From positions 372,001-436,000 of the forward strand of contig CAVVAE010000002.1 in the NCBI GenBank assembly GCA_963746185.1: a stretch of 64,000 nt of DNA, written 5' to 3'. Under the pieces are notes generated by a model, which searched no databases, was not told the origin of the DNA, and saw nothing but the letters and a program-made list of their open reading frames with translations. This document shows, one piece after another, positions 44,016-53,325 of this stretch (the first letter of the stretch is position 1; each line of letters starts with the position of its first letter). A program made the position numbers and the translations under genes. This stretch comes from CAVVAE01 sp963746185. GTDB taxonomy: Bacteria; Actinomycetota; Actinomycetes; Propionibacteriales; Nocardioidaceae.

Positions 44016-44759
44016 ATGTCGCGACGTATCGTCGTTTCAGGTGGAGGCACCGGCCTTGGCCGAGCCATCGCAGCAAGGTTCGCCCACGATGGTGAAACTG
44101 TCGTCATCCTTGGCAGACGCGACCATGTGCTGAAAGAAGCAGCCGGTGAGATCAACGCCGACGTCGGCGAAGACCGCGTGACGTTTCACACCGCTGATCT
44201 GGAAGCTCCGGATGAGGTCGAGTCCGTCGCAAGCGCGATCGCCGCGGAGGGCGCCGTCGATGTGCTGGTCAACAACGCCGGCGGTGTGTCGACTCGCGAA
44301 ACCGGCACATTGGCCGAGCTGGCTGAGCAGTGGCTCATCGACTTCCGCAACAACGTGCTCACCACCGTGCTACTCACAGAGGCACTGCTCCCGCATGTGA
44401 CGCGGCCGGGCGGCCGAATCATCGCCATGAGCTCGGTGGCCAGCGTGCGAGGAGCGGGCTCTTACGGCGCAGCGAAGTCCGCGCTGAACGCTTGGATGTT
44501 CGGACTCGCCACGTCGTTGGGCGCTGACGGTGTGACGGTGAACACGGTCGCTCCTGGCTTCGTCCCCGACACAGAGTTCTGGGAGGGTCGGCTCAACCCT
44601 GAAGCCGTCGAGAGCCGTGTTGACGACACCTTGGTCAACCGCGCCGGTAAGCCGGAGGAGGTGGCCGAGGCGGTGGCGTACCTGGCCTCGCCGCAGTCAG
44701 GTTTCACCACCGGCCAGATCCTGCAGGTCAACGGCGGAACGGTTCTCGGCCGAGGTTGA
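44016..44759 (+). CDS. Short-chain dehydrogenase/reductase (SDR)
   Basis: 247 aa, classical SDR. Cofactor motif SGGGTGLGRAIA (residues 8-19; GGxGxG replaces the common TGxxxGIG), LVNNAGG, catalytic Ser in MSSVASVRG and Tyr-Lys in SYGAAKSALN. The arginine in LGRRD suggests NADP preference. AAGGAG precedes the ATG. Substrate unknown. It stands alone, divergent from the sigma-CHAT operon and convergent with the endolysin-like gene. Confidence 0.92.
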   Translation: MSRRIVVSGGGTGLGRAIAARFAHDGETVVILGRRDHVLKEAAGEINADVGEDRVTFHTADLEAPDEVESVASAIAAEGAVDVLVNNAGGVSTRETGTLAELAEQWLIDFRNNVLTTVLLTEALLPHVTRPGGRIIAMSSVASVRGAGSYGAAKSALNAWMFGLATSLGADGVTVNTVAPGFVPDTEFWEGRLNPEAVESRVDDTLVNRAGKPEEVAEAVAYLASPQSGFTTGQILQVNGGTVLGRG

Positions 44760-44781
44760 GCGCGCGCGGCGTTTACTTTCC

Positions 44782-45942
44782 TTAGACGTCGATCGACAAC
44801 ATGTTGGGCCGGACGTACTGGCTGTACTGGTGACCGCCGACGGACTCTTGGTAGTGCAGGTGCTTGCCGTGCGCCTTTCCCGTCATACCCATCATCCCGA
44901 GGGTTTGCCCGCGACGGACCTTGTCTCCGACGTTGACCCTGCGACCGGTCATGTGGGCGTACCACGAGAAGCGTCCGCCAGGGTGTTGGACAATCACGTA
45001 ATTGCCCCAGTCGTCGTCGAGGTCTGACACCACGACAACGCCATGCCGCACGCAGCGGATGTTGTCGTCTCCGCAGTCGCCGAAGTCGACTCCGGTGTGC
45101 TCCCCGGCGTCGTAGTCAGGGTTCTTGATCCCGAACCCCTGCGTGACACGTAACCCAGCTGCGGGTGGGACGCCCTTGTGGCGGGGAATTCGCGGCGGCT
45201 TGCTCGTGAGAAGCATCTTCCACTGGGTGGGGCCGAACCACCCGTCCGGCTCGTCACCCATCAGGATCTGGCACTTCCTGACGTTCTGCCGGTCATTCGC
45301 GCTGAACTTCGGACCGGGGACGTACCTCGCTCCCGACTTGCTGATGTCGCCTTTGAGCCACACCAGGAACCGCTCACCCATCTTGGTGAAGTTCGGATGG
45401 CTCTGGCCGGGACGGAAGAACTTGCGGGCCGGAGCTTCCATCACGTCGGGCTTTTCCGGCTTGTCCTTGTCCTCGTCCTTGACCTTTCCGACCAGGACTT
45501 CACGGTTGCGCATCACGTCGGCGGAGTAGTCGTTTCCTGTGGTGACCGAGTCGACGTGCTTGCCGGCGTCGAGCGCGTCTTGAACATTTCCCGGCCCGGC
45601 GTTGTAGGCGGCGAGCGCGGCATCCCACCGCTTGAAGATCTTGAAGTTGGCTGCTAGCAAGGCGCCGGCGTCACGGGCCTGCTTTCGTACGTTCTTCAGA
45701 TAGGACTCGTCGACACCGAAGGCGTCGGAGTCGCGTTGCCAGACGCCGAAACCGTGGAACTGCTCCTTCTTCTCGCCAGGTCGCTTGCTGAAGTCTCCTT
45801 GGATGTTCTGCAGGTTGCTCTCTCGCCAGCCGACGGCGTACAGCATTCGAGATGGCAGCTGGTTGCGCTTTTCGACGTCGTCGATGAACGGCCACTGTTT
45901 CTTGGCTCGGCGGTACTCAGTTCGCAGTGCACTCGGGGCCAT
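44782..45942 (-). CDS. Endolysin-like protein: SLT, peptidoglycan-binding and M23 domains
   Basis: 386 aa from ATG 45942, with GGAAGGGG upstream. Domains: a lytic transglycosylase/SLT fold (residues 20-150; catalytic Glu41 in VGWRES, AALAAYNAGPGNV), a charged linker, a peptidoglycan-binding domain like those of actinophage lysins (about 205-260; MGERFLVWLKGD, DGWFGPTQWKMLL) and a C-terminal M23 endopeptidase (about 270-386) with zinc ligands in EHTGVDFGD and KHLHYQ. No signal peptide or membrane helix, so export would need a holin, lysis or a special route. Full-length and intact; no other phage genes nearby. Confidence 0.88.
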   Translation of the reverse strand: MAPSALRTEYRRAKKQWPFIDDVEKRNQLPSRMLYAVGWRESNLQNIQGDFSKRPGEKKEQFHGFGVWQRDSDAFGVDESYLKNVRKQARDAGALLAANFKIFKRWDAALAAYNAGPGNVQDALDAGKHVDSVTTGNDYSADVMRNREVLVGKVKDEDKDKPEKPDVMEAPARKFFRPGQSHPNFTKMGERFLVWLKGDISKSGARYVPGPKFSANDRQNVRKCQILMGDEPDGWFGPTQWKMLLTSKPPRIPRHKGVPPAAGLRVTQGFGIKNPDYDAGEHTGVDFGDCGDDNIRCVRHGVVVVSDLDDDWGNYVIVQHPGGRFSWYAHMTGRRVNVGDKVRRGQTLGMMGMTGKAHGKHLHYQESVGGHQYSQYVRPNMLSIDV

Positions 45943-46104
45943 GATCCCCTTCCTTTCACAGACCGGTGACCCGAGGTTGCTCCTCGGTCGCCGAGTGCGC
46001 AAGAGAGCAATCCGGGTCGACATCGAGGGGTGCCAAGGCGTCCAGTCTTTGGGGTTGTTTCCGCTCTAGGTGCTCGAAACCCGCAAGATTGGACGCCGAC
46101 GATG

Positions 46105-47514
46105 TCAGGCTGCGTGCTCAGCCGGAACCGGCTCGGCCGTGGGCTGAACACGGGCAGCTGGCGGCTGCATCACACTCACGGCGGCAGCCGCCATCACTGC
46201 CAGCGCGAACGTCAGTCCCAGGAACACTCGGCCAACGGCTCGAGCGTCGTCGGTCGTGGCAGCGATCGACCCCGTCAGGGCCCAACCTAGGGGTACGGCG
46301 GCAACCGTGCCGAGCAACAGGCTCCCGATCACTGCGACTGCTGCGAAACGCAAACCCATCGGCGACTCGTACGCCCAATGCAGCCCGCCACCCAGCGCCA
46401 CACCTGCACCCAGAGCGAACGGGGCTGCCGACGCGACCATCAGCCACTGTGCGTCGGGCATCACCCAGCCGCCAACACATGCGGCGGCCACGGTGAGCAG
46501 CCCGAGCACGACAAACGGACGCGGCCTTCGCCAGCCGTACCAAACTCCGACGGCCCCAGCAGCGACGAGCAGTGCAGTCGCGGGCCACCCCACGCGAGCG
46601 TCACCGTCGTCGGCGACGATGATGAGCAGCTGCATGCAGATCGGTAGGCAGAGCGCAACGAAGAGCACGGTGAGATAGCCGATCCTTTCGCTGATTGCCG
46701 GGACGAGAAACGCCGTACCGACCAACGCAGCGGCCACGAGAGCGGTGATCACGACGATCAGCGGCCGCAGCCAGGAGGCGCGGATCCCAGGGTCGTAACC
46801 CAGCATCATGATCGCGACGCCGGCAGCAGCGAACGACGCCAACAATGCTGTCCACGCCGTTTCCCACGCCGGTCCGGGTCGACCGCCAATCCGATCTGGC
46901 TCCATCAGCATCGTCCACGCGCTCCACAGCACGATCGCTGCTGAGACCGGGGCCAGCAGCCATACAGACGGGTGCATCGTCAGGCGAGCGCCGTCGTCGT
47001 CAGTGACGTGGCGCGCCAGCCACGTCAGGAGTGGCCAGGCCGACGCAATGGGGATGGCCCACGCCAACAAGATCTTGGTCCGGTACGGCGGTGGGACCTC
47101 CATCGTCATACTCACGACTCCGCCGAGAAGGCAACCGACCGCGCCGCCAAGAATCACCGGCGACAAGGTCAGCTGCAGCTCATCGACCACACCTTGGGAA
47201 AGCGCCAGCCCGAACACCGCAGCCGCGGCGCCCAGCGACAAGACCGGGCCCGCCCCGATGCTGCCGGCCGCGAGCACTGCCACAGCGGCCAGCGTGACGC
47301 CCACCAGCATCCCGAGACCGGCCCACCCGACGAACCGCTCGTCGATCCCGGCAAAGTGGCCGACGGAGGGCAGCACGTCTGCCAGGTTGACGAGGCACAC
47401 GAGGCCAAGAGCGGTCGCCAGGAATGCGATCGGACCTGCAGTCACCCGGCGGAGGTGCTCCGCAACACTCACTGAGCGCGGATGTGGGAGCGACACGGGC
47501 CGATCAGGCCTCAA
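46105..47514 (-). CDS. Polytopic membrane protein of unknown function
   Basis: 469 aa, mostly hydrophobic with about 12 membrane helices and short loops, for example GPIAFLATALGLVCLVNLAD, LGMLVGVTLAAVAVLAAG and MGLRFAAVAVIGSLLLGTV. No transport or enzyme motif recognised. The tail is Pro/Ala rich. The start overlaps the RNase J stop by 11 bp, so it may be read from the rnj transcript. Start uncertain: a GTG a few residues later would also serve. Confidence 0.75.
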   Translation of the reverse strand: MRPDRPVSLPHPRSVSVAEHLRRVTAGPIAFLATALGLVCLVNLADVLPSVGHFAGIDERFVGWAGLGMLVGVTLAAVAVLAAGSIGAGPVLSLGAAAAVFGLALSQGVVDELQLTLSPVILGGAVGCLLGGVVSMTMEVPPPYRTKILLAWAIPIASAWPLLTWLARHVTDDDGARLTMHPSVWLLAPVSAAIVLWSAWTMLMEPDRIGGRPGPAWETAWTALLASFAAAGVAIMMLGYDPGIRASWLRPLIVVITALVAAALVGTAFLVPAISERIGYLTVLFVALCLPICMQLLIIVADDGDARVGWPATALLVAAGAVGVWYGWRRPRPFVVLGLLTVAAACVGGWVMPDAQWLMVASAAPFALGAGVALGGGLHWAYESPMGLRFAAVAVIGSLLLGTVAAVPLGWALTGSIAATTDDARAVGRVFLGLTFALAVMAAAAVSVMQPPAARVQPTAEPVPAEHAA

Positions 47515-49195
47515 GCACGACGGGGATGATCATCGGCCGGCGTTTGTGCGCCTGGTTGACCCAACGACCGGTGGTCCGCCGGATCACCTGCTGCAGCTGG
47601 TAGACGTCGTCGTTCCCGTCATTGACCGCCTTCGCCAGCGCCTCCTCGATCAGCGGGCGCACCGCGTCGAAGACGTTCTCGTCCTCGACGAACCCGCGCG
47701 CATGGATCTCTGGGCCAGCGATCAGCTTGCCCGACCCGGAGTCCATCACGACCATTACCGAGATGAAGCCCTCGTCCCCGAGGATCCGCCGGTCTTTGAG
47801 GTCGCTCTCGGTGATGTCCCCGACTGACGACCCGTCGACGAAGACGTAGCCGCACTCGACCTTGCCGCTGACCTTGGCAATGCCGTTGATCAGGTCGACC
47901 ACCACGCCGTCCTCTGCCACGACGACGCGCTCACGAGGTACGCCGCTGTCGACCGCGAGCTCGGCGTTCGCCATCAGGTGCCGAATCTCGCCGTGCACGG
48001 GCATCACGTTGCGTGGACGCAGGATGTTGTAGCAGTACAAGAGCTCTCCAGCACTGGCGTGACCGGAGACATGGACGAGGGCATTGCCCTTGTGCACGAT
48101 CTTCGCGCCCAGCTTGGTCAGGCCGTTGATGACCTTGAACACGGAGTTCTCGTTGCCGGGGATCAGGCTCGACGCGAGCACAACCGTGTCGCCAGGCTCG
48201 ATCCGGATGCGGTCGTGGTTGCGGTGGGCGATGCGAGCCAACGCCGACAGCGGTTCGCCTTGGCTTCCCGTCGACACGATGACCACCTCTTCGGGGCGGT
48301 AGTCATCGAGCTCACGCATGTCGACGAGCGTGTTGGGAGGCACCGTGAGGTAGCCCAGGTCACGTGCGACCGCCATGTTGCGCACCATGGACCGGCCGAC
48401 GTAGGCCACCTTGCGGCCTTGCGCGACCGCAGCATCCATCACCTGCTGCACGCGGTGCACGTGGGAAGCGAAACAGGCCACGATGATGCGTTGCTTGCTC
48501 GTCTGGAAGACCATGTTGAGCACCGGTGCGATGGCGCGCTCCGAAGTGGTGAAGCCAGGCACCTCGGCGTTCGTCGAATCGACGAGGAACAGGTCGACAC
48601 CCTCCTCGCCGAGTCTGGCGAAGGATCGGAGATCGGTGATCCGGCCGTCGAGCGGCAGTTGGTCCATCTTGAAGTCGCCGGTGTGCAACAGCATTCCGGC
48701 ACTGGTGCGTACGGCGACGGCGAGCGCGTCCGGAATCGAGTGGTTGACCGCGACAAACTCGAGGTCAAACGGTCCGAACGTCTCGCGGTCGCCCTCTTTC
48801 ACTTCGTACTTCGGCGCGCGCGTCTGCCGATGCTCGCGCAGCTTCGTATCGAGCAGCGCCAACGTGAGTTTCGACCCGACCAGCGGGATGTCGGGGCGCT
48901 CACGCAGCAGGTACGGCACAGCACCGATGTGGTCCTCGTGGCCGTGCGTGAGGACGACGGCTTCGATGTCGTCAAGCCGGTCCCGGATCGCATCGAAGTC
49001 CGGCAGGATCAGGTCGACCCCGGGCTGCGTCTCGTCGGGGAACAGCACCCCACAGTCGATGATGAGCAGCCTGCCGCGATGCTCGAGCACCGCCATGTTG
49101 CGTCCCACCTCGCCCAGCCCACCGAGAGGGATCACCCGAAGCGCGCCGTCCGGTAGTTCTGGAGGTGCGGTGAGCTCGGGATGGGGGTGGCTCAT
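47504..49195 (-). CDS. rnj: Ribonuclease J
   Basis: 563 aa metallo-beta-lactamase/beta-CASP ribonuclease with 5'-3' exo- and endonuclease activity. Motif 2 is TGHEDHIGAVPY-like (HGHEDH, about residue 82), followed by GDFKMD, the beta-CASP motifs and the closing HVSGHASAGELL. The C-terminal domain ends with KRRPMIIPVVLEA. It begins with a conserved LGGLGEVGRNM. Downstream of dapA in the usual actinobacterial order. Confidence 0.97.
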   Translation of the reverse strand: MSHPHPELTAPPELPDGALRVIPLGGLGEVGRNMAVLEHRGRLLIIDCGVLFPDETQPGVDLILPDFDAIRDRLDDIEAVVLTHGHEDHIGAVPYLLRERPDIPLVGSKLTLALLDTKLREHRQTRAPKYEVKEGDRETFGPFDLEFVAVNHSIPDALAVAVRTSAGMLLHTGDFKMDQLPLDGRITDLRSFARLGEEGVDLFLVDSTNAEVPGFTTSERAIAPVLNMVFQTSKQRIIVACFASHVHRVQQVMDAAVAQGRKVAYVGRSMVRNMAVARDLGYLTVPPNTLVDMRELDDYRPEEVVIVSTGSQGEPLSALARIAHRNHDRIRIEPGDTVVLASSLIPGNENSVFKVINGLTKLGAKIVHKGNALVHVSGHASAGELLYCYNILRPRNVMPVHGEIRHLMANAELAVDSGVPRERVVVAEDGVVVDLINGIAKVSGKVECGYVFVDGSSVGDITESDLKDRRILGDEGFISVMVVMDSGSGKLIAGPEIHARGFVEDENVFDAVRPLIEEALAKAVNDGNDDVYQLQQVIRRTTGRWVNQAHKRRPMIIPVVLEA

Positions 49196-49235
49196 ACGTA
49201 GCCCTTCTGCAGATATCGCGTGGCCGGTTGCGCCA

Positions 49236-50138
49236 CTAGCTGTCCAAGAGTTCTGCGGCGATGAGGTCGCGGCGCAGTTCGGCCACCTGTTCGTCGGTGG
49301 CAGGGAGAAGAGGAAGTCTGACGGTGCGGTTGGGCAGCACCCCGGCGAGCTCGAGTGCAGCCTTCGCCATGATGGCGCCCTGCGTGCGGTTCATGATCGC
49401 TTCGATGGCAGGCAGGATCGAACGCTCGATCTTGCGCGCCGTGTCGAGGTCGCCAGCGTCGACGGCGGAGACCATGTCGGCGTAACGCTGACCGGCGACA
49501 TGTCCGACGACGGACACGACACCCACCGCGCCGAGCGCGAGCCAGGCGAGGTTGAGGGCGTCATCACCGCTGTAGATCGCCAGGTCGGTCGACCTCAGCA
49601 ACCACCCACCGGCGTACAGGTCACCGCTCGCCTCTTTGACCGCGACGATGCGGGGATGCTCTGCCGCGCGGGCCAGCGTGTCGGCTGACAGCTTGGTGCC
49701 GGTGCGACCGGGGATGTCGTAGAGCATGACGGGTACGTCGCTGGCATTCGCGACCGCCGTGAAGTGGGCCAGGATGCCGTCCTGAGGAGGCTTGTTGTAG
49801 TACGGGGTGACAGCCAGCACGCCGTCGACGCCGCACGCTCGGGCGGTCCGCGTCAGCGAGACAGCGTTGGCGGTGTCATACGACCCGACTCCGGCGACGA
49901 CGCTCGCTTGCTGACCAACCGCCTCGACGACGCCGCGCAACACCTTCTCCTGCTCCGCGGGACTGACGGTCGGCGACTCCCCCGTCGTACCGAAGATCAC
50001 CAGGCCGTCGTGGCCACGGTCGACAAGGTGGGACGCGAGTCCGGCCGCTGCGTCGACATCGATGCCACCGTCTGCATCGAAGGGCGTCACCATCGCGGTG
50101 AGCACGCGACCGAAAGGCGCGGTCATCGATGGGCTCAT
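49236..50138 (-). CDS. dapA: 4-hydroxy-tetrahydrodipicolinate synthase
   Basis: 300 aa TIM-barrel of the DHDPS family; condenses pyruvate and aspartate semialdehyde in lysine and diaminopimelate synthesis. FGTTGESPTVSPAEQEK, the proton-relay Tyr in VMLYDIPGRTG (about 138) and the Schiff-base Lys in IVAVKEASGD (about 166) are all present. Start ATG 50138; an ATG four codons later (MTAPF) is possible. A structured 170-nt leader separates it from folA. dapB is not adjacent; rnj follows. Confidence 0.97.
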   Translation of the reverse strand: MSPSMTAPFGRVLTAMVTPFDADGGIDVDAAAGLASHLVDRGHDGLVIFGTTGESPTVSPAEQEKVLRGVVEAVGQQASVVAGVGSYDTANAVSLTRTARACGVDGVLAVTPYYNKPPQDGILAHFTAVANASDVPVMLYDIPGRTGTKLSADTLARAAEHPRIVAVKEASGDLYAGGWLLRSTDLAIYSGDDALNLAWLALGAVGVVSVVGHVAGQRYADMVSAVDAGDLDTARKIERSILPAIEAIMNRTQGAIMAKAALELAGVLPNRTVRLPLLPATDEQVAELRRDLIAAELLDS

Positions 50139-50220
50139 GGAACGAGGTTACCGCTCAGCCCGGCTATCACCGCTTCCGACTGCTCCCTGCGAAGACGCAG
50201 GCGACAGCCGGCAGGGAAGC

Positions 50221-50262
50221 GCCCCGTTGCTGTCCGCTCGGGGGTCCGGGCAGCAACGGGGC
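50221..50262 (-). terminator. Hairpin between folA and dapA
   Basis: GCCCCGTTGCTG (50221-50232) pairs with CAGCAACGGGGC (50251-50262): a perfect 12-bp stem with an 18-nt loop, between the folA stop and the dapA start on the minus strand. No clear T-run. Downstream in the dapA leader is a second small hairpin, CCTGCG-TCTT-CGCAGG (around 50185-50200). Probably a terminator of folA or a leader structure of dapA. Confidence 0.6.
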
Positions 50263-50308
50263 ATCTAGTGGGTCTATCGGAGTCCGCGGCCGAAGTGTTA
50301 CAGAATCT

Positions 50309-50803
50309 TCAACCTTTTTTCTGCACGCGTTCGTACCTCGCCAGGTCCCACCCGGCATGCGGCTCCCTGCTGACCTCGCGCCACTGCGTCCAGTCGACGT
50401 CGGGGAAGAAGGCGTCACCGTCAGGCTCGGCGTCGACCCACGTCATCAGCAGCACGTCGGTGGAGTCGAGCGCCTCGGCATAGATCTCTCCGCCACCCAG
50501 CACGAACACCTCGGGGTCGATCTCGGCTGCCCACGTCAGAGCCATCCCGACATCGGTGGCGATGAGCAATCCGTCGGGGAGGCCTCCGGGCGGCTGCCAG
50601 TTCGGCTGCCGCGTGACCACGATCGTGGTGCGACCGGGCAGCGGCCGACCGATGGAGTCGTAGGTGCGACGCCCCATCACCAGGACGTGCCCCATCGTCG
50701 TCGCCTTCAGCCTGGCCTGGTCGCCGGTGAGACGCCACGGAATGTCGCCAGCTGCGCCGATCACGTTGTTGCGGGCGACTGCCGCGATGATGGTGACCGT
50801 CAT
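50309..50803 (-). CDS. folA: Dihydrofolate reductase
   Basis: 164 aa. Reduces dihydrofolate with NADPH. Family pattern: IIAAVARNNVIGAAGDIPWRL with the substrate-binding Asp in place (DIPW), HVLVMGRRTYDSIGRPLPGR, VFVLGGGEIYAEAL and TWVDAEPDGDAFFPD. Downstream of thyA, which consumes methylene-THF and produces the dihydrofolate that this enzyme recycles; the pair is a standard functional unit. About 100 bp with three repeats separates them. Confidence 0.97.
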   Translation of the reverse strand: MTVTIIAAVARNNVIGAAGDIPWRLTGDQARLKATTMGHVLVMGRRTYDSIGRPLPGRTTIVVTRQPNWQPPGGLPDGLLIATDVGMALTWAAEIDPEVFVLGGGEIYAEALDSTDVLLMTWVDAEPDGDAFFPDVDWTQWREVSREPHAGWDLARYERVQKKG

Positions 50804-50827
50804 CCCTTAGGCGCCCTTCGTTGACCC

Positions 50828-50888
50828 GTCAGTTGTGGTTGCTTGAGCAGTCAGTTGTGGTTGCTCGAACCGTCAGTTGTGGTTCCTT
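50828..50888. repeat. Three direct 16-bp repeats between thyA and folA
   Basis: GTCAGTTGTGGTTGCT occurs at 50828-50843 and 50850-50865, and with one change (C for G) at 50873-50888. The spacing is 22 and 23 bp, about two helical turns. On the minus strand each copy reads AACCACAACTGA, i.e. codons Asn-His-Asn-stop. It lies downstream of thyA and upstream of the folA start. Confidence 0.9.
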
Positions 50889-50906
50889 CGCCGGCCCTCA
50901 GGCTGC

Positions 50907-51701
50907 TCATACGGCGATCGGCGCTTTGATACCCGGGTGCGGGTCGTAGCCGGACACCTTGACGTGCTCGAGATCGAAACCGCCGATGTCGGTGACTGCC
51001 GGGTCGAGCCAGATCTCGGGAAGTGCTCGCGGCTCACGCTCCAGCTGAGTGTGGGCCTGGTCGAGATGGTTGAGATAGAGGTGGGCATCGCCAAGCGTGT
51101 GGACGAAGTCGCCCAGCTCCAGCCCGGTGACTTGAGCGACCATGTGGGTCAGCAGGGCGTAGGACGCGATGTTGAACGGCACGCCGAGGAAAACGTCGGC
51201 CGAGCGCTGGTAGAGCTGGCAGGAGAGCCGGCCTCCAGCGACGTAAAACTGGAACATCGTGTGGCATGGCGCGAGTGCCATCTTCGGGATGTCGGCAACG
51301 TTCCACGCACTGACGAGGTGGCGGCGGGAGTCAGGGTTGCTGCGGATCTGCTCGATCACCTGTTGCAACTGGTCGATGTGGCCGCCGTCGGGAGTCGGCC
51401 ATGACCGCCACTGGTAGCCGTAGACCGGGCCGAGGTTGCCGTCGTCGTCGGCCCACTCATCCCAGATCGTGACGCCACGCTCGTGCAGCCACGCCACGTT
51501 GGTGTCACCCCGAAGGAACCAGAGCAGCTCACCGATCACTGACTTGAGGTGGATCTTCTTCGTGGTGACGAGCGGAAAGCCCTCCGCGAGGTCGAAGCGC
51601 ATCTGGTGACCGAAGACGCTGAGCGTGCCGGTGCCCGTGCGGTCAGACTTCTCGGTGCCCTCGTCGAGGACGCGTTGCATCAGGTCCAGATACTGCCGCA
51701 C
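50907..51701 (-). CDS. thyA: Thymidylate synthase
   Basis: 264 aa, the length of the E. coli enzyme. Makes dTMP from dUMP with methylene-THF. Catalytic Cys about 146 in LAPCHTMFQFYV; other conserved stretches are KSVIGELLWFLRGDTNV, YGYQWRSW, QRSADVFLGVPFNIASYALL and the C-terminal IKAPIAV. ThyA-type, not the flavin-dependent ThyX. First of thyA-folA on the minus strand. Confidence 0.98.
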   Translation of the reverse strand: MRQYLDLMQRVLDEGTEKSDRTGTGTLSVFGHQMRFDLAEGFPLVTTKKIHLKSVIGELLWFLRGDTNVAWLHERGVTIWDEWADDDGNLGPVYGYQWRSWPTPDGGHIDQLQQVIEQIRSNPDSRRHLVSAWNVADIPKMALAPCHTMFQFYVAGGRLSCQLYQRSADVFLGVPFNIASYALLTHMVAQVTGLELGDFVHTLGDAHLYLNHLDQAHTQLEREPRALPEIWLDPAVTDIGGFDLEHVKVSGYDPHPGIKAPIAV

Positions 51702-51739
51702 GCGCCGACACTAGCACCGGGAAGAGACGATTCCGTGGC

Positions 51740-52150
51740 TCACAATCGGCCTGTCACGGCGACGAAGGTGAAGTACACGGCGCCGACGAGCATGCCCACG
51801 TGTCCGAAGATCGAAAGCCCGGGTCCGCTGCCCCACTCGTCGGTCACCGTGTCGTCGGCGTGCTTGCCTCGAGACGGCAGCCAACGCGCGAGCAACCCCA
51901 GCCCGAGGAAGGTCAGGATCCACCACCCGAGCAAGGCGCCCGCGACGAGCAAGTCGTTGTCGGTCACCAGGGCGGCGATCCACAGCAGCAAGGCCACCAC
52001 CCCGACGCTGGTGTGCCAGTTCAACAACGTGGGCGAGAAGTCAGCGACCCCGCTGGCGCGCCGCTCGTTGTTGGCCAGCCTGACGTGGGTCAGCAGCACG
52101 AGAACGGCCGCCAGCCCGGTCAGCATCCAGGTGAGATTCGACCAGACCAT
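51740..52150 (-). CDS. Small membrane protein of unknown function
   Basis: 136 aa with four membrane helices (about residues 6-24, 45-65, 66-88 and 112-134). Histidines HVRLANN, NWHTSVG and FGHVGMLVG sit near helix ends at corresponding depths, a layout seen in small b-type haem or copper-site membrane proteins, but no family was recognised. Between thyA and the paa operon; ATG at 52150 just behind the gap to paaE. Confidence 0.72.
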   Translation of the reverse strand: MVWSNLTWMLTGLAAVLVLLTHVRLANNERRASGVADFSPTLLNWHTSVGVVALLLWIAALVTDNDLLVAGALLGWWILTFLGLGLLARWLPSRGKHADDTVTDEWGSGPGLSIFGHVGMLVGAVYFTFVAVTGRL

Positions 52151-52239
52151 GGGGGTTCATCCTGGTGTACGCCTTCTTGACGGTGCAACCGGCCCCGCCT
52201 GGTTGAGTGGCCACCCTCACACCGTTGAGTTGTACGACG

Positions 52240-53322
52240 TCAGGCGTCGTAGTCGAGCGTAACCTCGTTGGTCGTCGGGTGGCTCTGGCACGTCAGGACG
52301 TAGCCCTTCTCAATCTCCTCGGGCTCCAACGCGTAGTTCGTCTCCATCTCGACCGAGCCCTCGACCAGCTTCGCCCGGCAGGTTCCGCAGACGCCGCCCT
52401 TGCACGCGAAGGGCGCATCGGAGCGGACTCGTAGTGCTGCCTCGAGCACCGAGATGTCGTTGCCCTTCAACTTGAACGACGACCGCCGTCCGTCGAGGTT
52501 GATCGTGACGGCAGCGCCTTCGCCTTCGTCGGCCTCGGTCTCGCGGCGCTCGCGCGGCTTCGTCTCGACGTGGAAGAGCTCCGTGTGGATGTGTGAGGAG
52601 TCGACGCCCTGGTCGACGAGTGCTTCGCGCAGGTCGATCACCATGCCGTGAGGACCGCAAAGGAACCAGTCGTCGACCGTCTCGACAGGCACCAGCGTCT
52701 CGGTGATCTTGGTCAGCCGCGCTGCATCGAGCCGCCCGGACAGCAGCTCGGCATCCTGCGCCTCGCGACTCAGCACATGGATGAGATGGAAACGCCCGGC
52801 GTAGCGGTCCTTGAGGTCTTCGAGCTCCTCGAGGAACATCACCGTCCGGCTGGTGCGGTTGGCAAAGATCAAGGTGACCGAGCTGTCTGGCTCCTGCTGC
52901 AGAGTGGTCGCCAGAATCGACAGGATCGGGGTGATGCCGCTCCCGGCGGCGATCGCGCAGTAGTGCTTCTCATTGGCCGGGTCGAGCGGGGTGTTGAAGT
53001 GGCCCACCGGCGTCATCACTTCGAGCTCGTCGCCGACCTTGAGCCCGCCGGCCGCGAAGCCGGAGAAGTGGCCGCCGGGCAAGACTTTGACGCCGATCCG
53101 CAGATCGCTACCACCGGCCGGTGCGCAGATCGAGTAGCTACGTCGCACGTCGTCACCCGCGAGCGCCGTACGGATCGTGACGTGCTGACCGTGGACGAAG
53201 TCGTAGTCGTCGCGAAGTTCATCCGGCACGGCAAAACTGATGCACACCGCGTCGTCGGTCAACGGTCTGACGTTGCTGACGCGGAGCGGATGGAAGACGG
53301 CGTGGCGAGGGGCGGGCGACAT
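52240..53322 (-). CDS. paaE: Phenylacetyl-CoA epoxidase reductase subunit PaaE
   Basis: 360 aa. Passes electrons from NADPH via FAD and a 2Fe-2S cluster to the PaaA diiron site. FAD-binding RRSYSICAP, the NAD-binding AAGSGITPILSIL and WFLCGPHGMV, and a C-terminal plant-type ferredoxin CKGGVCGTC (about 309-317) plus a fourth Cys in TCQSHP. A GTG lies one codon before the ATG. Last gene of paaABCDE. Confidence 0.96.
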   Translation of the reverse strand: MSPAPRHAVFHPLRVSNVRPLTDDAVCISFAVPDELRDDYDFVHGQHVTIRTALAGDDVRRSYSICAPAGGSDLRIGVKVLPGGHFSGFAAGGLKVGDELEVMTPVGHFNTPLDPANEKHYCAIAAGSGITPILSILATTLQQEPDSSVTLIFANRTSRTVMFLEELEDLKDRYAGRFHLIHVLSREAQDAELLSGRLDAARLTKITETLVPVETVDDWFLCGPHGMVIDLREALVDQGVDSSHIHTELFHVETKPRERRETEADEGEGAAVTINLDGRRSSFKLKGNDISVLEAALRVRSDAPFACKGGVCGTCRAKLVEGSVEMETNYALEPEEIEKGYVLTCQSHPTTNEVTLDYDA

Positions 53323-53325
53323 CAC

